DNA of 7,532 bases, from contig CAKUWD010000138.1 of the NCBI GenBank assembly GCA_934699065.1, forward strand, positions 1 through 7,532. The letters are read 5' to 3'. Below the pieces are notes generated by a model. The model worked only from the letters and a program-made list of their open reading frames with translations, was not told the origin of the DNA and did not search any database. Both the position numbers and the translations under genes were made by a program. The DNA comes from an uncultured Treponema sp. (GTDB lineage Bacteria; Spirochaetota; Spirochaetia; Treponematales; Treponemataceae). Position 1 is the stretch's first letter. Each line of letters starts with the position of its first letter. This document shows positions 1 through 4,627 of this stretch, piece after piece.

Positions 1-32
1 ATGATGAGGTGTGTAAGGCCGCTGGTGGCCGG

Positions 33-41
33 TGTTATATA
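33..41 (+). promoter_or_regulatory. Possible extended -10 promoter for the first gene
   Basis: TGT followed by TATATA fits an extended -10 element (TGn-TATAAT with one mismatch). No convincing -35 hexamer lies 16-18 bp upstream, which is usual for extended -10 promoters. Transcription would begin near base 48, placing the hairpin at 44-82 at the 5' end of the message. The call is weak: short AT-rich matches like this arise easily by chance. Confidence 0.25.
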
Positions 42-43
42 GC

Positions 44-82
44 AAAGCGTTAAAAAAAATTGCGAATGCAATTTTTAGCTTT
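44..82 (+). other. A-tract/T-tract hairpin upstream of the HIRAN-domain gene
   Basis: A perfect 9-bp stem (AAAAATTGC at 55-63, GCAATTTTT at 68-76) encloses a GAAT loop. A further outer pairing joins AAAGC (44-48) to GCTTT (78-82). It resembles a short intrinsic terminator for a gene left of the window, or a 5' leader structure for the gene at 100. The sequence GTTAAAAAAAAT in its left arm recurs at the right end of the window in the opposite orientation. The structure is seen directly; its role is inferred. Confidence 0.5.
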
Positions 83-99
83 ACCATAAGGAGGTGCTT

Positions 100-1029
100 A
101 TGAACGCACAGATTTTAATTAAGACAGCCAACGACTGGTTTGAATTTTCTAAGAGCAAAACAGGACAGCTCGATTTAGTTGGTAAATGGGAAAACAAGAA
201 TTTGCCTGATGTAGACGGTGCACAGAAACTTGCTTCAAGCACATACTTCACTCCAAGTTATTATGTGTATGTAGATTCCGCCCTCAACTGTAATCCTGTA
301 GTTTACGTTGCTCCAGATGTGGATGCTTCAGATAAAGACATCTTTGATTACCTCGTACACATCGGCCCTCTTCTTGCAGCAGTAGAAGCAAAAGATTCTT
401 TGCTTGCCGGTGAGCTTTACATCCGCCGCTCAGAAGTATTTGAAAAGTTCTCTCAGCTTACACAGTTTATCCTTGAGCCTCTTTGTGTTGAGATTCTGTT
501 CTCACTTTGCTATGGACGTATGCAGGAAACAGATCCGGAAGATTTGGATCTTGTTTATGATTCTGCAATTGAAAAGCTTGATTTTGATTCATCACGTGAA
601 AGTATTGACCAGGCACTTATCCGATACTTCAAGAAAAATACATCAAAGATTACTTTACCACTTGTTGGTACATGCTTTTATAACTGGGATGCAGAACCGT
701 ATGCACTCGAAAAACTTTGCGACAATCTCAGCTGTGATGACCTTCTCGGAATGGCTGAAAAGATTCGTAAAGCAAAACATGGTTTTTATGAATCACTTGA
801 AGCATCAGTTCAGGCAGAACCATACAACACACACGACAAGAACTCAATTCTTGTTTGCATAGAAAGCCCGGAAGCTAAGATTACAGGTAATCCTGGTCTC
901 GAAAAAGCCGGACACATCAGAGCACTTGCGGCAAAAATTATCCGCGAATCAAAGCCTAAGAAAATGAACTACGACGGTAAGCTCGCCAGTCTTGCTGTTG
1001 ACAATATCGTTGTTGAACTTTCTATATAA
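100..1029 (+). CDS. HIRAN-domain protein with unrecognised N-terminal region
   Basis: The protein has 309 residues. The ATG at 100 is chosen because AAGGAGG (88-94) sits 5 bases upstream; the in-frame GTG at 94 lies inside that ribosome site. Residues about 186-285 resemble a HIRAN domain. They begin with LPLVGTCFYN, continue with the signature AEPYNTHDKN (239-248; EP, N and DxN are the usual conserved positions), and end with EKAGHIRALAAKI (268-280; the G-x-I then LA pattern). HIRAN domains bind DNA ends or damaged DNA, as in the HLTF/Rad5 helicases, and occur as stand-alone or fused modules in bacteria and phages. Residues 1-185 match no family I recognise; they are acidic, without signal peptide or membrane segment, so the protein is probably cytosolic. 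The stop lies 11 bases before the next gene's proposed start, suggesting translational coupling. The domain call is by eye; the overall function is unknown. Confidence 0.7.
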   Translation: MNAQILIKTANDWFEFSKSKTGQLDLVGKWENKNLPDVDGAQKLASSTYFTPSYYVYVDSALNCNPVVYVAPDVDASDKDIFDYLVHIGPLLAAVEAKDSLLAGELYIRRSEVFEKFSQLTQFILEPLCVEILFSLCYGRMQETDPEDLDLVYDSAIEKLDFDSSRESIDQALIRYFKKNTSKITLPLVGTCFYNWDAEPYALEKLCDNLSCDDLLGMAEKIRKAKHGFYESLEASVQAEPYNTHDKNSILVCIESPEAKITGNPGLEKAGHIRALAAKIIRESKPKKMNYDGKLASLAVDNIVVELSI

Positions 1030-1031
1030 AT

Positions 1032-1037
1032 GGAGGT
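1032..1037 (+). promoter_or_regulatory. Ribosome binding site placing the SIMPL gene start at ATT
   Basis: GGAGGT matches the Shine-Dalgarno sites of the neighbouring genes and is 3-4 bases before ATT at 1041. No ATG, GTG or TTG occurs in the SIMPL frame between the upstream in-frame stop (TGA, 1014-1016) and TTG at 1164. The ATG at 1030 that overlaps this site is in another frame and ends after 13 codons. Confidence 0.55.
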
Positions 1038-1040
1038 GCC

Positions 1041-1718
1041 ATTAAGGAAAAGGAAAGATTTATCACAGTAAAAGGAATTGGAAAACTTACAGTTCCTGTT
1101 GATTATGTTGTAATCGGATTTACATTTGAAGAATTCAATAAAGATTATAAGAAAGGCTATGAATTGTTTGAAAGTCATATTATTGAAGTTCAAAACATTA
1201 TTCAAAGTTGTGGATTTGATAAAAAGGATTTGAAAACCTCTGAATTAAAAGAGCGCACAGAATATGAGCATGTTAACAAAAAAGGAGTTTATACAGATGT
1301 CTTTAAGGGATATAAGTTTTCCACAGAAATGTTGCTTCGTTTTGATTTTTCTTCAGAAAAATTGAATGAAATTTTCTCTTCTGTAACCAAGAGCAAGGCA
1401 GTACCAAAAATAAAAGTAAACTTTACTGTAAAAGATGAAGAAGCTGTAAAAAAGGCTTTGCTTGGTAATGCAGCTAAAGATGCGAAAGAAAAAGCAGATA
1501 TTCTTTGTCAGTCTTTAGGTGTAAAACTCGGTTCATTACTTAGAATTACTTATAATTGGGATGAAATCGAAATACATTCAACTACATTTTATGATATTAA
1601 TGATGATGGAATGTATTCAAACCGTTCACCAGTTTTTGTTACTGGTGGTATTGATTTTACTCCAGATGATATATCTGTTGAAGACGATGCTTCATTCATT
1701 TGGGAAATCACGGATTAA
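1041..1718 (+). CDS. SIMPL (DUF541) domain protein, probable ATT start
   Basis: Read from ATT at 1041 the protein has 225 residues. The N-terminus gives KGIGKLTVPVDYVVIGF (residues 11-27), typical of the SIMPL/DUF541 fold, which opens with a G-x-G-x(4)-P-D strand. It continues with helix and strand segments and an AKDAKEKADILCQSLGVKLG stretch (about 142-161), the usual A...A..A..LG helix near the end of the family. Starting at the first conventional codon (TTG 1164) would remove 41 residues including this conserved strand, so I extend the gene upstream. Characterised SIMPL proteins such as E. coli YggE are exported, whereas this one has no signal peptide and should be cytosolic. Its role is unknown; family members have been linked to oxidative stress and to signalling or membrane complexes. 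It is tightly linked to the HIRAN-domain gene. Family call good, start uncertain. Confidence 0.7.
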   Translation: MKEKERFITVKGIGKLTVPVDYVVIGFTFEEFNKDYKKGYELFESHIIEVQNIIQSCGFDKKDLKTSELKERTEYEHVNKKGVYTDVFKGYKFSTEMLLRFDFSSEKLNEIFSSVTKSKAVPKIKVNFTVKDEEAVKKALLGNAAKDAKEKADILCQSLGVKLGSLLRITYNWDEIEIHSTTFYDINDDGMYSNRSPVFVTGGIDFTPDDISVEDDASFIWEITD

Positions 1719-1726
1719 TTTATTGC

Positions 1727-1744
1727 AGGAGACCTCGGTCTCCT
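1727..1744 (+). promoter_or_regulatory. Perfect 18-bp palindrome between SIMPL and ADP-ribosylglycohydrolase genes
   Basis: AGGAGACC and GGTCTCCT form an 8-bp perfect inverted repeat around TC (as RNA, a 7-bp stem with a CTCG loop). It starts 8 bases after the SIMPL stop codon. As a terminator it is weak, because TATAATAAAT rather than a U-run follows. Its last base is the first base of a consensus TATAAT, so it could be an operator for a promoter driving the downstream pair. The two readings are not mutually exclusive. Confidence 0.5.
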
Positions 1745-1749
1745 ATAAT
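1744..1749 (+). promoter_or_regulatory. Candidate -10 box for the ADP-ribosylglycohydrolase/FlhA-like pair
   Basis: TATAAT is a perfect -10 hexamer. No good -35 is present: TTGCAG at 1723-1728 is close but leaves only a 15-bp spacer. Transcription would begin about 10 bases before the ATG at 1766, leaving the GGAGG barely inside the message, so this may be coincidence. Confidence 0.3.
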
Positions 1750-1765
1750 AAATATGGAGGGCATT

Positions 1766-2950
1766 ATGAAACAAAAAATCTATAACACTCTCTATGGCGC
1801 AATTGTCGGCGATGCTTTAGGTGTTCCTGTTGAATTCAAAGACAGAGATTATCTAAAACATAAACCTGTAAAAGACATGTTCGGCTTTGGAACTTACGGT
1901 CTTCCAAAAGGCAGCTGGTCAGATGATTCAAGCATGATGCTTTGCCTTGCCGATAGTATTGGAACTCTCAAAGGTGTTGATTATGACGATATTATGAAAC
2001 GTTTTGCTTCATGGCTCTTTTATCATAAATATACGCCAGACCATAAAACATTTGATTGTGGCCGTACCTGTTCAAAAGCTATTTATAATTTCAAAGATGG
2101 AATCCCTGCCATTGATTGTGGGTGTCGAGGAGAAAAAGATAACGGTAATGGCTCACTTATGAGAATAGCACCATTACCTTTTTATCTCTTCCAGCTTTAC
2201 GGCGATTATGCAATGGCAAATGAAGAGGCGTTCGAACTTATTCATAATATTTCAGGTCTTACTCATGCACACAAGATCTCTTTGATTGGCTGTGATATTT
2301 ACTGTTCAGTTATGATCGAAATATTAAAAGGTAGAGATAAAGAAAATATTCTCCGTTGTGCACTTCCAAATATTGGTAGCTATACAGGTCATCATCCTGA
2401 TTATAATAAAGCCCTTTCTGCTTATGACAGAATTACTCATCAGAGTTTTAAGAATCTTTCGGAAAAGGAAATAAAAAGTTCCGGTTATGTAGTTGATACT
2501 TTGGAAGGGGCTTTATGGTGTTTCTTAAACAGTAAGAATTATGCAGACTGTGTTTTAAAAGCCGTAAACCTTGGATATGACACAGACACTGTTGCCTGTG
2601 TTGCCGGTAGTATTGCTGGACTTTATTACGGCAATATTCCAGACAAATGGATTTCTGCATTAAGAAATAAAAAGCTCATTAATAAAGTTATGGGCAAATT
2701 CACACAACATATTGAATATGATTTAAAGCCGGATTCAGTTTTAGTTGATGAAATAACGGAAAGACTGCATGAAACTGATTTAGGAGTAAGCGACCTTAAT
2801 AACGGCCTGTATCCTGTTATGGGTGATAAAACAAGCGGTCTTTACTTCCCAAGACAAAGCTGCATTCTCGTTGGTAAAGATAAGATCATAAGAGATGTCA
2901 ATTCACAAAAAGAAGCAGAAAAGATAATAAGAGATTACAAGGGAGAATAA
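1766..2950 (+). CDS. ADP-ribosylglycohydrolase family protein with C-terminal extension
   Basis: The ATG at 1766 follows GGAGG (1756-1760) by 5 bases, giving 394 residues. The family (ARH/DraG type) removes ADP-ribose from modified side chains or hydrolyses related ADP-ribose conjugates using two metal ions. Hallmarks seen are GAIVGDALGVPVEF (11-24), WSDDSSM (51-57, metal-binding acidic motif with Ser in place of the common Thr), NGNGSLMRIAPL (126-137) and GYDTDTVACVAGSIAGLYYG (270-289, second metal-binding DxDT motif). All expected metal ligands appear present, so it should be active. The catalytic fold ends near residue 310; residues 311-394 are an extra segment I cannot assign. No ADP-ribosyltransferase is visible in the window. 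Its stop is 2 bases from the next start, so the two are almost certainly co-translated. It may reverse a host or phage-encoded ADP-ribosylation; the target is unknown. Confidence 0.92.
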   Translation: MKQKIYNTLYGAIVGDALGVPVEFKDRDYLKHKPVKDMFGFGTYGLPKGSWSDDSSMMLCLADSIGTLKGVDYDDIMKRFASWLFYHKYTPDHKTFDCGRTCSKAIYNFKDGIPAIDCGCRGEKDNGNGSLMRIAPLPFYLFQLYGDYAMANEEAFELIHNISGLTHAHKISLIGCDIYCSVMIEILKGRDKENILRCALPNIGSYTGHHPDYNKALSAYDRITHQSFKNLSEKEIKSSGYVVDTLEGALWCFLNSKNYADCVLKAVNLGYDTDTVACVAGSIAGLYYGNIPDKWISALRNKKLINKVMGKFTQHIEYDLKPDSVLVDEITERLHETDLGVSDLNNGLYPVMGDKTSGLYFPRQSCILVGKDKIIRDVNSQKEAEKIIRDYKGE

Positions 2951-2952
2951 AT

Positions 2953-3615
2953 ATGAAAAACATTTTTACAATAATATTTGCCTCAATTACTGCAATACTT
3001 CTTTTTATTCCAGTAACACCAGTTATATTAAAGATACTCTATTATGCAGAATTTGCATTTGGTTTTGTTATTTTGGAAATATGTATTTTTTGTATCTTTA
3101 AGAAATCCTATCCAAAAAAGTTTCCAAAAATACTTCCTCCCATGCTTGTATATTTTTGTCTTTATACCCTGGCTGTAAAAGTTTCAACAGTAAGAGCAAT
3201 TTTAACAATGGGTAATCCACCAAAAGACATTCCAATAATTACAGAATATGTTAAAGGGGGATTTCAGAATTTTCCATATGCAGGTTACATACTTTTTGTA
3301 CTTCTAGGAATTTTACCATTTATTATGCTCTATAAGAAAAATGATTATGAAGATGAAAATATGATTAAATCTGATAAATTCATGAAAGGCACCTTAAAGG
3401 CAATGTTTCTTATGTTTTTAGTTTCTCTAGTAGGCGGTACATTAACAGGCATAATTAATTACAGTTTAGGTATTAAGGAATCACTATTTTTATATCTTTC
3501 ATATTCCTGCGCTGAGCTTTCATTCTTCCTTATAACCTTTAGTATCGTATGTGTTGGAATTGATGCCTTGCTGGAAGTAATCAAAAGCAAGACAAAATTT
3601 TTTAGTAATCTGTAA
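2953..3615 (+). CDS. Stand-alone FlhA/SctV-like membrane protein lacking FHIPEP loop and cytosolic domain
   Basis: The 220-residue hydrophobic protein starts at ATG 2953 with GGGAG (2941-2945) inside the end of the upstream gene. Membrane segments lie near residues 5-25, 29-49, 60-80, 108-127, 148-170 and 178-208. By eye it aligns along its length with the N-terminal membrane domain of FlhA/SctV, the export gate of flagellar and virulence type III secretion. IPVTPVILKILYYAEFA corresponds to the LPLPxxxLDxLxxxNIA region. FPKILPP...TLAVKVSTVRAIL corresponds to FPxxLLxxTLxRLALNVxSTRxIL, with R81 matching FlhA Arg94. SDKFMKGTLKA...LVGGTLTGI corresponds to ASKFVRGDAIAG...GGLxxGV. The roughly 50-residue cytoplasmic loop carrying the FHIPEP motif is replaced by a short NDYEDENMIK stretch (130-139), and the C-terminal ring domain is absent. 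It therefore cannot be a normal export gate. It may be a repurposed pore or channel, an inhibitor of the gate, or an effector paired with the upstream enzyme. The homology is from memory and strong by pattern; the function is open. Confidence 0.65.
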   Translation: MKNIFTIIFASITAILLFIPVTPVILKILYYAEFAFGFVILEICIFCIFKKSYPKKFPKILPPMLVYFCLYTLAVKVSTVRAILTMGNPPKDIPIITEYVKGGFQNFPYAGYILFVLLGILPFIMLYKKNDYEDENMIKSDKFMKGTLKAMFLMFLVSLVGGTLTGIINYSLGIKESLFLYLSYSCAELSFFLITFSIVCVGIDALLEVIKSKTKFFSNL

Positions 3616-3626
3616 TCCAATAGTCA

Positions 3627-3635
3627 TGGTATAAT
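3627..3635 (+). promoter_or_regulatory. Extended -10 promoter for the secreted BamE/FxLYD-like protein
   Basis: TGG followed by a perfect TATAAT (3630-3635) is a textbook extended -10 element. It lies 25 bases before the ATG at 3660, just after the FlhA-like gene ends. No good -35 is present. Transcription would start around 3642, leaving a short leader that still holds GGAGG (3648-3652). Confidence 0.5.
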
Positions 3636-3659
3636 ATTAATTGTTCTGGAGGCTAACTT

Positions 3660-4391
3660 ATGAAACGATTCTTTTCTATATTTATAATCTGTCTGCTCTC
3701 TTTTAATCTCTTCTCAGTTGATTTATCAAAAATTAAAGTCGGTGATTCAAAGGCCTCATTGGTAAAACAATACGGAACTCCTTTTAAGGAAATCAAAAAC
3801 GGTAAGTTTGAATATGATGTCTGGGTTGATAAAAAAGATATCAGGCTTGCTTCCTTTGAGAATGATAAAGTTGCAACAGAACCTGTAATGATTGAAGATT
3901 TCCTGAATGCATTGCTTGAAGTAAGTGATGCGTTTGCAAATATGAGTGATTCATTTTCTGACTGGAATCTAGATGACACTTCAAATTCACCAGCAGCTAC
4001 AACAAGTTCAACAACTAAGAAAACAGAATCTGCAGAAGCTGTTGATAAATCTATTCTTAAATCAGTTGATATTTCAATTCTTGAATGTAAGATATTCAAT
4101 AAAGATTACAGTCCAAAAGCCGGTTATAGATTAAAGGTTAAGAATAACAGTAATAAAGAAATTACAAAGCTGAAAATCGTTCTTTATTTCTATGACAAAA
4201 AAGGAAAGGTATTCTTTGAAGATAGTTGTACATTAATAAATTCAGAAGGATATTCTAATCCAAAAAATCTGAAACCTAATTATTCGGTTTTAATTCCAGA
4301 AAATACTTCAACATTCTACACTGCTCAAGGCATGGACTTAGACGAATGGGATGAAGGCAAAGTTACATTTGAGGTTGTGGAATTAAAATAA
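3660..4391 (+). CDS. Exported protein with BamE/SmpA-like and FxLYD-like domains
   Basis: The 243-residue protein starts at ATG 3660 with GGAGG 7 bases upstream. Residues 1-19 are a Sec signal peptide: MKR, a hydrophobic core, then LFS before the likely cleavage site. Cys11 lies inside the hydrophobic core, so this does not look like a lipobox. Residues 22-70 (LSKIKVGDSKASLVKQYGTP and a following strand pattern) resemble the SmpA/OmlA (BamE-like) fold, in which a G-x-S/T helix followed by a G-x-P turn is usual. A low-complexity Ser/Thr/Ala linker (107-128) follows. Residues 137-238 look like an FxLYD-type Ig-like domain, with VKNNSNKEITKLKIVLYFYD (160-179) and a basic K-P-N turn. Both domains are common in envelope proteins of unknown role. 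It probably acts in the periplasm or at the cell surface. Its own promoter suggests independent expression. Confidence 0.72.
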   Translation: MKRFFSIFIICLLSFNLFSVDLSKIKVGDSKASLVKQYGTPFKEIKNGKFEYDVWVDKKDIRLASFENDKVATEPVMIEDFLNALLEVSDAFANMSDSFSDWNLDDTSNSPAATTSSTTKKTESAEAVDKSILKSVDISILECKIFNKDYSPKAGYRLKVKNNSNKEITKLKIVLYFYDKKGKVFFEDSCTLINSEGYSNPKNLKPNYSVLIPENTSTFYTAQGMDLDEWDEGKVTFEVVELK

Positions 4392-4398
4392 AAAAAAG

Positions 4399-4432
4399 TC
4401 TTCCGTTTTACACCACTTGATAAAACGGAAGA
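4399..4432 (-). terminator. Long perfect hairpin after the exported protein gene
   Basis: A 12-bp perfect stem (TCTTCCGTTTTA with TAAAACGGAAGA) surrounds a 10-base loop and starts 7 bases after the stop codon. A run of seven A's precedes it, so the U-run of an intrinsic terminator would lie on the - strand, and on + there is no T-tract. It could still stop or protect the upstream message by structure alone. No - strand gene is visible that needs it, which makes its orientation odd. Confidence 0.5.
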
Positions 4433-4450
4433 GCTTGTAAGGAGTAAATA

Positions 4451-4513
4451 ATGAAAGTACTTAACAAGTCCTTTCCGAAGACCATGTTTTCACATGAGTG
4501 GTTGTCTTCATAG
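4451..4513 (+). CDS. Possible 20-residue small protein or leader peptide
   Basis: The reading frame MKVLNKSFPKTMFSHEWLSS begins at ATG 4451 and ends at TAG 4511. AAGGAG (4439-4444) is 6 bases upstream, as good as the ribosome sites of the confirmed genes. The peptide is basic and polar with no membrane segment, so it does not look like a type I toxin. Its second half overlaps an imperfect hairpin (GAAGAC 4477-4482 with GTCTTC 4504-4509), so it may be a regulatory leader peptide. It may equally be a chance ORF; the length gives no statistical support. Confidence 0.3.
   Translation: MKVLNKSFPKTMFSHEWLSS
4477..4509 (+). repeat. Imperfect hairpin in the spacer before the AIPR gene
   Basis: GAAGAC (4477-4482) pairs with GTCTTC (4504-4509), and CATG (4483-4486) with CATG (4493-4496), around a TTTTCA loop with a 7-base bulge on the right arm. 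CAAGTC is directly repeated on either side (4465-4470 and 4515-4520). A TTTTTTT run at 4528-4534 lies further downstream, too distant for a classic terminator. The spacer (4392-4627) holds no other gene that I can support. Confidence 0.35.
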
Positions 4514-4598
4514 CAAGTCTTTGTATTTTTTTATACATTAACACCTGTCACAAATAATAGAGTAGGGTGAAAAACTTTTAAAAATAATTCTTATGCAG

Positions 4599-4604
4599 TA
4601 TAAT
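4599..4604 (+). promoter_or_regulatory. Candidate -10 box for the AIPR/RhuM pair
   Basis: A perfect TATAAT lies 24 bases before the ATG at 4628. TTTTAA (4576-4581) sits 17 bp upstream as a poor -35. The position fits a promoter driving the AIPR gene, with GGGGTG (4615-4620) in the leader as the ribosome site. Confidence 0.45.
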
Positions 4605-4627
4605 AACGATTAATGGGGTGATTTTTG

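Noticed and set aside
1..42. Open frame from base 1 to TAG at 40-42 as the tail of an upstream gene
   Set aside because: Fourteen codons are too few to judge, and the stretch is better explained by its palindromic structure.
404..862. 152-codon + strand ORF inside the HIRAN-domain gene
   Set aside because: It lies wholly in another frame of a better-supported gene, has low-complexity Ser/Leu/His-rich composition and no ribosome site.
1030..1071. ATG 1030 as the SIMPL gene start
   Set aside because: It is in a different frame and stops after 13 codons; using it would need a -1 shift with no recognisable slippery heptamer.
969..1205. 78-codon - strand ORF across the gene 1/gene 2 junction
   Set aside because: It is antisense to two coding regions, with Asn/Phe-rich composition typical of reversed AT-rich coding sequence.
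1700..1765. TTG 1700 and ATG 1754 as longer starts for the ADP-ribosylglycohydrolase
   Set aside because: They have no ribosome site, would overlap the SIMPL gene or the palindrome, and add residues absent from the family; ATG 1766 has GGAGG at ideal spacing.
3653..4099. 148-codon - strand ORF opposite the exported protein gene
   Set aside because: It is antisense to a gene with a clear signal peptide, ribosome site and domains, and its Ser-rich composition is that of a shadow frame.
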